Shown piece after piece: positions 1-7,370 of a DNA stretch of 33,431 nt. Below the pieces are notes generated by a model, which was not told the origin of the DNA, did not search any database, and worked only from the letters and a program-made list of their open reading frames with translations. The position numbers and the translations under genes were made by a program. The DNA is taken from contig CAYTER010000021.1 of NCBI GenBank assembly GCA_964436815.1, positions 1 to 33,431 on the forward strand. The letters are read 5' to 3'. How positions within the stretch are numbered: position 1 is the first letter of the stretch; each line of letters opens with the position of its first letter. The stretch is from UBA993 sp964436815 (lineage in GTDB: Bacteria; Bacillota; Dethiobacteria; DTU022).

Positions 1-75
1 GCCTACCTGGTGGCGCTCTTCATGATGACCAGGGTCCAAGGCGGGGAAGCGAAAACAGAGGAAGAAGCAGCCTGA
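1..75 (+). CDS. C-terminal end of an unidentified membrane protein (partial)
   Basis: Frame 1 is open from the first base to a TGA at 73-75 and gives 24 residues. They begin with a hydrophobic stretch (AYLVALFMM) and end in a charged, glutamate-rich tail (GEAKTEEEAA). This is the usual look of the last membrane helix and cytoplasmic tail of a transporter or other integral membrane protein. The rest of the gene lies upstream of the window, so no family can be named. No terminator is visible between it and the next gene. Confidence 0.5.
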   Translation, partial: AYLVALFMMTRVQGGEAKTEEEAA

Positions 76-130
76 TATTTTAAGCGAAAGCCGGGAGCAT
101 TAATTGTTGCGTTTAGAGTGCACCATGCTG

Positions 131-139
131 TGCTAAAAT
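131..139 (+). promoter_or_regulatory. Candidate extended -10 promoter for the threonine aldolase gene
   Basis: TGC-TAAAAT is an extended -10 type element (TGn plus TAAAAT at 134-139). A weak -35 (TTTAGA, 112-117) lies 16 bases upstream. It sits about 33 bases before the TTG start of ltaE. Only sequence resemblance supports it. Confidence 0.4.
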
Positions 140-171
140 AACTCCAGGTACTAGTCAGAGGAGGAGTTAAC

Positions 172-1197
172 TTGATCGATCTGCGAAGTGATACGGTAAC
201 ACTGCCAACCACAGAAATGAGAAAGGCCATCTATGAGGCTGAGCTGGGGGATGATGTTTACGGTCACGACCCGACAGTGAACCGTCTGCAGGAGCTGTCA
301 GCCTCCATGCTGGGCAAGGAAGATGCCATGCTGGTTGCCAGCGGTACCATGGGCAACCAGATCGCCATACTGACCCACACCAGGCCTGGGACTGAAGTAA
401 TCCTTGAAGCAGATTCACATATCTATTATTATGAAGCGGCGGCTGCTTCGGTCTTTGCCGGGATTCAACCCCGACCGCTGCCCGGTAAGCGTGGTTCACT
501 GCCGGCAGAATTGGTAGAGTGGGCCATTCGTGAAGACGATATTCACCTGCCGCCAACTTCCCTGATCTGCCTTGAGAACACTCACAACCGGGCCGGAGGG
601 ACAGTGGTGCCGCTTAAAGATATGCAGGCGGTTTATCAGGTTGCTATTAAACATAACCTGCCTGTCCATTTAGATGGTGCCCGGATCTTTAATGCTTCGG
701 TAGCTTCAGGGATTTCAGTTAAAGATTACGCCGCCTGCACGACCTCTGTTCAGTTTTGCCTTTCCAAGGGGTTGGGAGCGCCCGTCGGCTCGATCATCGC
801 CGGTTCACGCGATTTTATTGAAGAAGCGCGACGGTGGCGGAAAAGACTTGGTGGCGGAATGCGCCAGGCCGGGATTATTGCCGCTGCCGGCATCGTTGCT
901 CTTGAATCAATGGTTGACCGTCTGGCCGAAGACCATGCCAATGCCCGCCTGCTGGCCGAGGGCCTGGCTTCGATCAAAGGGATTGAATTTAACCCCGATG
1001 ATGTTGATACAAATATTATCATCGTCAAGCCGACCACCATGTCAATCGGGCAGCTTGGCGCTGAACTTGAAAAAAGGGGTATCCTGACCGTGGTCATTGA
1101 GCCTGACCGGATTCGCTTTACCACGAACAAGGAAGTCAATCGGGCTGATATTGAGGTCACCCTGAAAGCAGTGAAAGAGGTTTTATCTGGCAGTTAG
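172..1197 (+). CDS. ltaE: Low-specificity L-threonine aldolase
   Basis: This PLP enzyme of the beta-eliminating lyase family cleaves L-threonine or allo-threonine to glycine and acetaldehyde in the cytoplasm. The 341-residue length is normal. The N-terminus MIDLRSDTVTLPT is the family signature. His83 (DSHIYYYE) should stack on PLP, Asp168 and Arg171 lie in HLDGAR, and Lys199 in CLSKGLGAPVG is the Schiff-base lysine. The start is TTG at 172, preceded by GAGGAGGAG at 158-166; no better start is in frame. The gene stands alone between a membrane-protein tail and a diguanylate cyclase, so context adds nothing. It could feed glycine and serine metabolism alongside serA and thrC elsewhere in the window. 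Identification is secure; the preferred stereoisomer cannot be read from sequence. Confidence 0.95.
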   Translation: MIDLRSDTVTLPTTEMRKAIYEAELGDDVYGHDPTVNRLQELSASMLGKEDAMLVASGTMGNQIAILTHTRPGTEVILEADSHIYYYEAAAASVFAGIQPRPLPGKRGSLPAELVEWAIREDDIHLPPTSLICLENTHNRAGGTVVPLKDMQAVYQVAIKHNLPVHLDGARIFNASVASGISVKDYAACTTSVQFCLSKGLGAPVGSIIAGSRDFIEEARRWRKRLGGGMRQAGIIAAAGIVALESMVDRLAEDHANARLLAEGLASIKGIEFNPDDVDTNIIIVKPTTMSIGQLGAELEKRGILTVVIEPDRIRFTTNKEVNRADIEVTLKAVKEVLSGS

Positions 1198-1236
1198 ATA
1201 CTAGTGCAGGTTTTTGCTTAAGGAGTACCGGCCACC

Positions 1237-2799
1237 ATGATCATTAATCCTTTTGTGTTCATACTGTTTATTACCAGTCTTTTGATGTTCGTTGTTTTTA
1301 TCCGTTCATGGATGATTAAAGGAGTCAGGGGAGCGAGGGAATTCAGCCTGCTGGCCCTGGCCGGTTTCATCTATTCTTTTTTTTATGCTTTTGAACTTAC
1401 AGCGACAGATCTGAAGTCAATATTAATCTGGATCAGGTTTGAATATCTTGGCATAGTGTTTATCGCTCCCACTATCCTTGCTTTTGCCCTGAAATATACC
1501 GGTCGGATTCGCAGGTTTTCCCTGCCGTTGATATCAGCCCTGCTGGTAGTGCCGATTCTCACACTTGTGCTGGTGCAAACTTTGCATCTGCATGATCTTT
1601 ACTATCAAAATATTTATCTCGATACCAGTGGATCATTTCCCATACTGACCTTTGAGCGGGGGATCGGTTACTGGCTGCATGTGGCCAATCTTTTTCTTGC
1701 AGTGATTGTCAGTAACATCCTGTTTCTGCAAATGTGGTTTAATACTAATAAAATCTATCGTCGTCAGGTAACAATAATTTTCATTGGTTCTCTAATTCCG
1801 ATAATCGGTTTTATCCTTTATTTAAGCCGAATCTGGACAGTGAATATCGATATAACTGCTTTTACCATGCCGCTCGGCGCTTTGTTTTTTTTCTACGGTT
1901 TAGTCAGGCTAAACCTTTTTGATTTGATACCGGTGGCCCGGGATCGACTTTTCGAAGCTTTGCCGGACAGTGTCGTAGTGTTTGACATAAAACAAAGAGT
2001 GCTTGATTATAATTCTGCAGCCGGTAAATGTTTAGGATTACAGGAAGATTCCATCGGTAAGCCTGCTGAAGAAGTATTTGATGCCTGGCTTAAATTGGCG
2101 AAAGCAGCAAGAGCTGATCTCAAGCAGAGTTTTTCAATAGAGTTCAATAAAAAAATTGCCGGCGAAAAACACTGGTTCCGGGCTGAATTTATCCCGCTCA
2201 ATGACAATTTGAATGTTCTGGAGGGGAGGATGCTCATATTAAAGGATATAACCGAGCGTTATCTAACTGAGGAGAATCTGCGCCTCTTAGCGACAACCGA
2301 CTACCTGACCGGACTCTGGAACCGTCGATTCTTTTCACAAAGCACTGCTATGGAGCTCAAGCGGGCGATCCGCTATAAGAGGCCTTTTTCAATCATCACC
2401 ATGGATTTGGATCACTTTAAGGAAATAAACGATACTTATGGTCACAGCGGTGGCGATCGGGTTCTCATTGCCCTGGCCGCGTTACTGAAGAATCGCCTGC
2501 GGCAAGTGGATATTGTTGCCCGCCTCGGTGGTGAGGAGTTTGGTATTCTCCTGCCTGATACTAAAATCGAGGAAGCTTCCATTTTGGCAGAAGAGCTGAG
2601 ACAAAATGTCGAAACTTCTATCGTCTGGAACGATGGAGAAAAGATTTCTTTTACAGTCAGTGTGGGTGTTGCCGCTTATCACGAGAAGATTGCTGCTGTT
2701 GACGATTTATTCAAAGAAGCGGATCGGGCGCTTTATAAGGCTAAGGAAAAAGGGCGTAATTGCTCAGTTGTTTCCAATTCTGCTTCGGAAATATTTTAA
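1237..2799 (+). CDS. Membrane diguanylate cyclase (7TM sensor - PAS - GGDEF)
   Basis: It probably makes cyclic di-GMP from two GTP in response to a signal at the membrane. Residues 1-225 hold about seven hydrophobic helices, like the N-terminal 7TM region of some histidine kinases. Residues 235-340 look like a PAS domain (ALPDSVVVFD through ILKDITERYL). Residues 345-510 form a GGDEF domain opening with DYLTGLWNRR. The catalytic signature is GGEEF at 431-435, a functional form, and RQVD at 422-425 sits five residues before it, matching the RxxD product-inhibition site. The ATG at 1237 follows AAGGAG at 1220-1225. No EAL or HD-GYP gene is nearby. The stop lies 16 bases before the next gene, suggesting cotranscription. 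The sensed signal is unknown. Confidence 0.92.
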   Translation: MIINPFVFILFITSLLMFVVFIRSWMIKGVRGAREFSLLALAGFIYSFFYAFELTATDLKSILIWIRFEYLGIVFIAPTILAFALKYTGRIRRFSLPLISALLVVPILTLVLVQTLHLHDLYYQNIYLDTSGSFPILTFERGIGYWLHVANLFLAVIVSNILFLQMWFNTNKIYRRQVTIIFIGSLIPIIGFILYLSRIWTVNIDITAFTMPLGALFFFYGLVRLNLFDLIPVARDRLFEALPDSVVVFDIKQRVLDYNSAAGKCLGLQEDSIGKPAEEVFDAWLKLAKAARADLKQSFSIEFNKKIAGEKHWFRAEFIPLNDNLNVLEGRMLILKDITERYLTEENLRLLATTDYLTGLWNRRFFSQSTAMELKRAIRYKRPFSIITMDLDHFKEINDTYGHSGGDRVLIALAALLKNRLRQVDIVARLGGEEFGILLPDTKIEEASILAEELRQNVETSIVWNDGEKISFTVSVGVAAYHEKIAAVDDLFKEADRALYKAKEKGRNCSVVSNSASEIF

Positions 2800-2815
2800 G
2801 ATGGGAGTAGTTACA

Positions 2816-3205
2816 ATGAACGGACAAGATGAAAAGAATCTCGACCTGTTGGCTAACTTGCACCTGGTTCTTGGTATAATAACTGCCTTGATGGCTTGTA
2901 TCCCGATCATCTATTTACTGGTGGGGATAGCGATGATTGCGGGAGGTTTTAACGGGGCCGAAACAGCGCCGCGGGTTGTGGGGCTAGTTTTTATTATCCT
3001 CGCTACAGTGATTATTTTGGCTGGCTGGGCCTTCGCTGTGTTGATCATTATCGCCAGCCGTAAAATGAAAAAGCGGGAATCATTTAACTTTTGTATTACA
3101 ATAGCCTTTCTCGAATGTCTGATCATGCCACTGGGTACGGTTCTCGGCATTTTTACGATCCTTAACCTGAACAAGGAATCTGTAAAAGAGCTTTTCAGCA
3201 GTTGA
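2816..3205 (+). CDS. Small conserved membrane protein of unknown function
   Basis: The 129-residue protein has three or four hydrophobic segments (about residues 15-42, 52-78 and 90-110) separated by a basic loop (ASRKMKKRES). A polar N-terminus (MNGQDEKNLDLLANLH) and the ending KESVKELFSS flank them. It resembles a widespread family of small hypothetical membrane proteins, recognised by overall pattern only. The reading frame is open further upstream (to 2606) inside the diguanylate cyclase gene, but that part is a shadow. GGGAG at 2803-2807 lies 8 bases before the ATG at 2816, which fixes the start. The close spacing to the cyclase suggests one transcript. No catalytic motif is visible and no function is proposed. 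Confidence 0.75.
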   Translation: MNGQDEKNLDLLANLHLVLGIITALMACIPIIYLLVGIAMIAGGFNGAETAPRVVGLVFIILATVIILAGWAFAVLIIIASRKMKKRESFNFCITIAFLECLIMPLGTVLGIFTILNLNKESVKELFSS

Positions 3206-3242
3206 CAATACTGTTACCCCGCATGGAAACGGAGAGTGAACG

Positions 3243-4694
3243 ATGAAAACGGCAGAACAGTATCTTGAATCGCTGCGAAAAATTGATTACCGGGTCTACT
3301 TGTTTGGTGAAAAAATCGATAATGTAGTTGATCATCCCCTGATCCGGCCTTCGATCAACTCTGTGGCCAAGAGCTATGAACTGGCCGCCGATCCCGAATG
3401 GGTTGAACTGATGACGGTCCAATCGAGCCTTGATGGCCGCCGGATTAACCGCTTTACTCACCTGCACCAGGGAGTGGATGATCTGATCAATAAGGTCAAG
3501 ATGCAGAGGTTGATGGGGCAGAAAACTGCTGCCTGCTTTCAGCGCTGTGTCGGGATGGATGCTTTTAATGCCGTTGATAGTGTAACCTTTGAAATGGAAC
3601 GGGATTTGGGCATCGATTACCACAAGCGTTTTCGCCAGTTTTTAAGCTATGTGCAGGAAAACGACCTGATGGCTGAAGGAGCGATGACTGACCCGAAAGG
3701 TGATCGCTCGCTAAAACCGTCAAAACAGGAAGACCCGGATCTCTACTTAAGGGTAGTTGAAAAGAACGATGCCGGTATTGTGGTGCGCGGCGCCAAGGCC
3801 CACCAGACCGGAGCTTTGGCCTCACACGAAATACTGGTTATGCCGACCCTGACCATGGGTGAGGAGGATGCCGATTATGCGGTTTCCTTTGCGGTGCCCA
3901 GCGGTTCAAAAGGAATTACTTATATCTATGGCCGCCAGTCCTGTGATACCCGCCGTATGGAAGATGGCAAAATTGATGTTGGTAATTGTCAATTTGGAGG
4001 CCATGAATGCCTGGTGATTTTTGAAGATGTATTTGTCCCCTGGGAGCGGGTTTTCATGTGCGGTGAATACCAGTATACCGGGTCCCTGGTGGAGCGCTTT
4101 GCCGGGTATCATCGCCAGAGTTACGGTGGTTGCAAGGTGGGGGTCGGCGATGTTTTGATCGGTGCTGCCGCCCTGGCAGCCGAGTATAACGGAGCCGCCG
4201 GTGCTTCCCACGTTAAAGATAAATTGATCGAGATGATCCAGTTGAATGAAACCCTTTACGCCTGTGGGATTGCCTGCTCCAGCCAGGGTTGTGCCACCGC
4301 TTCCGGCACATACCTGATCGATCTCCTTCTGGCTAATGTTTGCAAGCAAAATGTTACCCGCTATCCCTATGAAATCGCCCGCCTTGCTGAAGATATTGCC
4401 GGAGGGATAATGGTTACCCTGCCTTCGGAAAAAGATCTGAAGCATCCGGAAATCGGCCACTACATTGAAAAATACTATCGTGGATCGGCGGATATACCAA
4501 CGGAGCAGAGGATCAGGGTGATGCGCCTGATTGAAAACCTGACCTTAGGTACCGCTGCGGTTGGCTACCGGACTGAGTCAATGCATGGCGCCGGATCTCC
4601 CCAGGCCCAGCGGATCATGATCGGCAGGCAGGCTGATTTGGCGAAAAAGAAAAAGCTGGCGGCCGTGATTGCCGGCATCGAAGATAAAGCTTAG
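3243..4694 (+). CDS. abfD: 4-hydroxybutyryl-CoA dehydratase / vinylacetyl-CoA isomerase-like protein
   Basis: The 483-residue protein belongs to the HpaB/AbfD flavoprotein family. In Clostridium aminobutyricum, AbfD (about 490 residues) uses FAD and a [4Fe-4S] cluster to convert 4-hydroxybutyryl-CoA to crotonyl-CoA; its ligands are Cys99, Cys103, His292 and Cys299. Here the same spacing is seen: Cys98 and Cys102 (AACFQRC) and His290 and Cys297 (YHRQSYGGC). Glu255 (GGHECLVIF) matches the position of a catalytic glutamate, and the segment TESMHGAGSPQAQR is also family-like. The plain HpaB monooxygenases lack these Cys/His ligands, so the dehydratase branch is favoured. The ATG at 3243 follows GGAGAG. 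No 4-hydroxybutyrate CoA-transferase or dehydrogenase is adjacent, so the substrate is inferred from the family only. Confidence 0.88.
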   Translation: MKTAEQYLESLRKIDYRVYLFGEKIDNVVDHPLIRPSINSVAKSYELAADPEWVELMTVQSSLDGRRINRFTHLHQGVDDLINKVKMQRLMGQKTAACFQRCVGMDAFNAVDSVTFEMERDLGIDYHKRFRQFLSYVQENDLMAEGAMTDPKGDRSLKPSKQEDPDLYLRVVEKNDAGIVVRGAKAHQTGALASHEILVMPTLTMGEEDADYAVSFAVPSGSKGITYIYGRQSCDTRRMEDGKIDVGNCQFGGHECLVIFEDVFVPWERVFMCGEYQYTGSLVERFAGYHRQSYGGCKVGVGDVLIGAAALAAEYNGAAGASHVKDKLIEMIQLNETLYACGIACSSQGCATASGTYLIDLLLANVCKQNVTRYPYEIARLAEDIAGGIMVTLPSEKDLKHPEIGHYIEKYYRGSADIPTEQRIRVMRLIENLTLGTAAVGYRTESMHGAGSPQAQRIMIGRQADLAKKKKLAAVIAGIEDKA

Positions 4695-4741
4695 CCGAAG
4701 ACAGTTAAGTGATGATTATTCTAGCCACTAGATTGGTAAAC

Positions 4742-4747
4742 AGGAGG
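4742..4747 (+). promoter_or_regulatory. Shine-Dalgarno sequence deciding the start of the beta-helix protein
   Basis: AGGAGG lies 7 bases before GTG 4755 and only 1 base before the alternative GTG 4749. The spacing favours 4755. Confidence 0.6.
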
Positions 4748-4754
4748 GGTGCCG

Positions 4755-5579
4755 GTGCTGAAGGCAGATGATTTTTTTGATCTTGATCATAACAGGCATG
4801 CAGGACTATTCGATGGCACGGAGTATGTCTGGGAGGGTTTAAGTAAACTTAAGTCATATATCAGGGAAAACCTCGAGCCCAATGTCGGGCAGGTGCGCCG
4901 GGGTGAAACGGTTGTGGGCAAGACTGTAATCCTGCATCGCAACCGGGTCATTATCGACGGATTCAGCATCGACACTAGCGGAAAGAAACCGGTAGTACAG
5001 GTTGACGGTGAGACGCTTCCCGGGGCATCGATTATCTATGCCGGCGCTTTCATCATGGATGACCAGGTATCCATCGGGGAAAACACCGTAATCGAACCGG
5101 CCGCCCTGATCAAGGGACCGGCGATCATTGGCAATAGCACGGAAGTGCGCCACGGGGCTTATATCCGCGGGGATGTGCTGGTTGGTGACGATTGTGTGGT
5201 CGGCCATACTACAGAAATGAAATCTTCAGCGATGTTGGGCGGCAGCAAAGCCGGCCATTTTGCCTATATCGGTGATAGCATCCTCGGTAAAGTAAACCTT
5301 GGAGCCGGTACGAAACTGGCCAACCTGAAAATGATCGACTCTCAGGTATCCCTGACAGTGGATGGGAAAACCTACCAAACCGGCCTGCGCAAGTTCGGAG
5401 CGATCTTCGGCGATGGGGTGGAAACGGGTTGCAACAGCGTCAGCACTCCCGGCACCTTGCTGGGCAGAGGCGTACTGCTGTACCCCAATGGCACGGCCAG
5501 AGGTTATTACCCGCCGAAGACGATCATCAAGGTCAGGCAGGATCACGCCCTCAAGCAGTTCAAAAGCAAGGATCGCTAG
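4755..5579 (+). CDS. GlmU-like left-handed beta-helix protein (acyl/nucleotidyltransferase family)
   Basis: The 274-residue protein is mainly a hexapeptide-repeat left-handed beta-helix (about residues 90-250, rungs such as SIGENTVIEPAALIKG and VLVGDDCVVGH). The stretch GGSKAGHFAYIGDS followed by NLGAGTKLANL closely follows the acetyltransferase half of GlmU, where the matching histidine acts as catalytic base; here it is His168. There is no N-terminal GlmU uridylyltransferase domain: residues 1-85 lack the GlmU-type LAAGxGTRM loop. It may acetylate or bind a sugar 1-phosphate. Its stop overlaps the GTG start of a nucleotidyltransferase, and nagB follows, so an amino-sugar phosphate role is plausible but inferred. 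The start at GTG 4755 is chosen from the ribosome-binding site. Confidence 0.75.
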   Translation: MLKADDFFDLDHNRHAGLFDGTEYVWEGLSKLKSYIRENLEPNVGQVRRGETVVGKTVILHRNRVIIDGFSIDTSGKKPVVQVDGETLPGASIIYAGAFIMDDQVSIGENTVIEPAALIKGPAIIGNSTEVRHGAYIRGDVLVGDDCVVGHTTEMKSSAMLGGSKAGHFAYIGDSILGKVNLGAGTKLANLKMIDSQVSLTVDGKTYQTGLRKFGAIFGDGVETGCNSVSTPGTLLGRGVLLYPNGTARGYYPPKTIIKVRQDHALKQFKSKDR

Positions 5580-6478
5580 TGGAACTAAAACTTAAGGTCA
5601 TTCAAGAAAAAGGCCCATTAACCGGCAAAGATTTTGTCCGCGAAACAGGGCTGGAAATTTTTGAAGCCTGGAAGTTCTGTGCCTCTTCCCCCCTGGTTGT
5701 AACCCGTATCGTGGGACGCCGCTACCTTCGCCTTGATCAGAAGGTGGACGAATATGCCCGTCTTTCGCCATCAATTATGCGTGAATTCTTAAATTACACG
5801 GTAATCGGCCTGCCCGAACAGGAAAAGGCGATCACGAAACTGGCTGATCAGATCGCCGGCGAGATTGCAGCGATCAGCGTCCGCAAGATCAATCTGGCAC
5901 GCGAAACAATTGCAAGGCTGGTTGAAAATCATACCCGCGGTAATGAGATTGCTGCAAAAACCGCATTTATCATTGCCGGTGATGTAGTTTTCGGTATGGC
6001 TCATGCTGAACTGCGTCCCGAAGCATCAACCGGTGAACTGGTTAGAGGATCAGATCTCGATATCATCGCCATTACTGACCATCTACAGCCGTCCCTTTTA
6101 ACAGAGCTTGACGATCTGATGTACCGTGAGAAGTATAACCTGCTCATGAACCCGGCATCCAAGGAGGAACTGGATTACATTATCAAGGATTTCGAACTGG
6201 TTCTTGAACAGTTAAATTTTGAAGAATTTAAAGCCATGGTTGCTTCAAAAATCCTGGCCGAAGGGCAGTATTTGTATGGCAGCGAAGAGATTTACAAGAG
6301 GATAAAGCAAATGATTATAGATAAAGCGGTTACTGAAAAAATTGCCGCCCTGGAAGAAAAGGCTGTCCGGGACCGGCTAGGTGCGGAAAAAGAGCTGCTC
6401 GAGGCCCCTTTCTCAGCAAACCGTGATCAGTTAATGGCCCTCTTTTATACCACTGAAGAAAAAGAAGAGATCTTTTAA
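5579..6478 (+). CDS. Polymerase-beta-type nucleotidyltransferase domain protein
   Basis: The GTG start at 5579 overlaps the TAG stop of the upstream gene (TAGTG), which suggests translational coupling; AAGGA at 5567-5571 is a fair ribosome-binding site. The frame is open upstream, but that region is a shadow of the beta-helix gene. Of 299 residues, about 1-75 look like a small helical or winged-helix region. The centre holds a nucleotidyltransferase core: VFGMAHAELRPEA, then GSDLDIIAITD with Asp159 and Asp161 as metal ligands. Compared with the minimal nucleotidyltransferase pattern (FGSRARG...SDIDL), the first motif has Met where Ser or Gly is usual, and the gap to the DxD is longer. The C-terminus is helical and charged. 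The substrate is unknown. Confidence 0.65.
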   Translation: MELKLKVIQEKGPLTGKDFVRETGLEIFEAWKFCASSPLVVTRIVGRRYLRLDQKVDEYARLSPSIMREFLNYTVIGLPEQEKAITKLADQIAGEIAAISVRKINLARETIARLVENHTRGNEIAAKTAFIIAGDVVFGMAHAELRPEASTGELVRGSDLDIIAITDHLQPSLLTELDDLMYREKYNLLMNPASKEELDYIIKDFELVLEQLNFEEFKAMVASKILAEGQYLYGSEEIYKRIKQMIIDKAVTEKIAALEEKAVRDRLGAEKELLEAPFSANRDQLMALFYTTEEKEEIF

Positions 6479-6498
6479 AGAGAAAGGATGAACTGTCT

Positions 6499-7227
6499 TT
6501 GGAGCTGATCGTAACTGAGAATTATGAGGAACTGAGTGAAAAAGCGGCTGAGTTTGTCGCTGCCGTGCTGAATGGCAATCCCTGTGCCGTTCTGGGCCTG
6601 GCTACAGGCTCAACTCCGGAGGGTCTCTATGCCGAGCTGGTCAAGCTGAATCAAAAAAGAATGGTCGACTTCAGTAAAGTGACCACTTTTAACCTTGACG
6701 AATACAACGGGCTGGCTCCGGAACATGAGCAGAGCTACCACTACTACATGCACCACCATCTCTTCAGCCGCGTAAATATCAACCCGCAGCGGATCAACAT
6801 GCCCACCTGTGCAGTCGAAGATGTTGAACAATTTTGTCTTGACTACGACAGGCGTATCACCGAAGCCGGCGGTATTGACCTCCAACTGCTCGGCATCGGC
6901 AGCAATGGCCATATCGGGTTTAACGAACCGGGTGACAACCTCAAGGTTCATACCCATCTCGTCGATCTTACCGAAGCGACTATTCAGGCCAACAGCCGTT
7001 TCTTTAAATCTGTGGACGAGGTCCCCAAGCAGGCCGTAACCATGGGACTCGGTTCCATTATGCTTGCCGGAAAAATCCTGCTCCTTGCGGCCGGAAAAAA
7101 TAAAGCTGAAGCAATAGCCCGCACAACCTGCGGAGTAGTAACCACTGAGTTGCCCGCTTCTTTTTTACAACTGCACCGGGATGTAACCCTGCTGGTAGAT
7201 CGCGATGCGGCATCACTGATCATATAA
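6499..7227 (+). CDS. nagB: Glucosamine-6-phosphate deaminase
   Basis: This enzyme converts glucosamine 6-phosphate to fructose 6-phosphate and ammonia, linking amino sugars to glycolysis. The 242-residue length matches the shorter Firmicute form. The motifs LGLATGSTPEGLYAEL (phosphate loop), FNLDEYNGL (Asp67, catalytic base region), GIGSNGHIGFNEPG (His138 and Glu143) and SYHYYMHHHLF are all family hallmarks. The TTG at 6499 follows AAAGGA at 6483-6488. It lies 20 bases after the nucleotidyltransferase gene on the same strand. No nagA or GntR-type nagR is present in the window, so the source of its substrate is not shown. It could work with the GlmU-like protein two genes upstream, but this is inference. 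Confidence 0.93.
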   Translation: MELIVTENYEELSEKAAEFVAAVLNGNPCAVLGLATGSTPEGLYAELVKLNQKRMVDFSKVTTFNLDEYNGLAPEHEQSYHYYMHHHLFSRVNINPQRINMPTCAVEDVEQFCLDYDRRITEAGGIDLQLLGIGSNGHIGFNEPGDNLKVHTHLVDLTEATIQANSRFFKSVDEVPKQAVTMGLGSIMLAGKILLLAAGKNKAEAIARTTCGVVTTELPASFLQLHRDVTLLVDRDAASLII

Positions 7228-7312
7228 ATCGTTGCACGGACATATGATAATATCCATCTTCTTACTTGATACACCAGGATGAACTGATCACCCCTGGTTG
7301 TGCTTGTTGGGG

Positions 7313-7339
7313 TTGGGTTATCAGTAAAAATGTTATACT
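7313..7339 (+). promoter_or_regulatory. Candidate promoter for the dikinase gene
   Basis: TATACT at 7334-7339 is a near-consensus -10. The best -35 (TTGGGT, 7313-7318) has a short 15-base spacer. The 143-base gap after nagB leaves room for a separate promoter, so the large dikinase gene may not depend only on the upstream operon. Confidence 0.35.
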
Positions 7340-7370
7340 AGGTTTAATACACCAGACTTGGAGTGAAATG

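Noticed and set aside
2606..2815. 70-residue extension of the small membrane protein into the diguanylate cyclase gene
   Set aside because: It overlaps a conserved GGDEF coding region in another frame and lacks a ribosome-binding site; GGGAG at 2803 sets the start at 2816.
3202..3217. TTGACA before abfD as a promoter -35
   Set aside because: It overlaps the stop of the upstream gene and no -10-like hexamer occurs at 16-18 bases.
3906..4460. 184-codon minus-strand open frame in abfD
   Set aside because: It is antisense to the conserved Fe-S ligand region of abfD and has no start signal or family resemblance.
5429..5578. 50-residue extension of the nucleotidyltransferase
   Set aside because: It is a Gln/Arg/His-rich shadow of the beta-helix gene; GTG 5579 with AAGGA upstream is the likely start.
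7266..7370. 35-residue N-terminal extension of the dikinase starting at 7266
   Set aside because: It has no ribosome-binding site, overlaps a likely promoter (-10 at 7334-7339) and has a Cys/Trp-rich composition unlike the rest; GGAG before ATG 7371 fits better.
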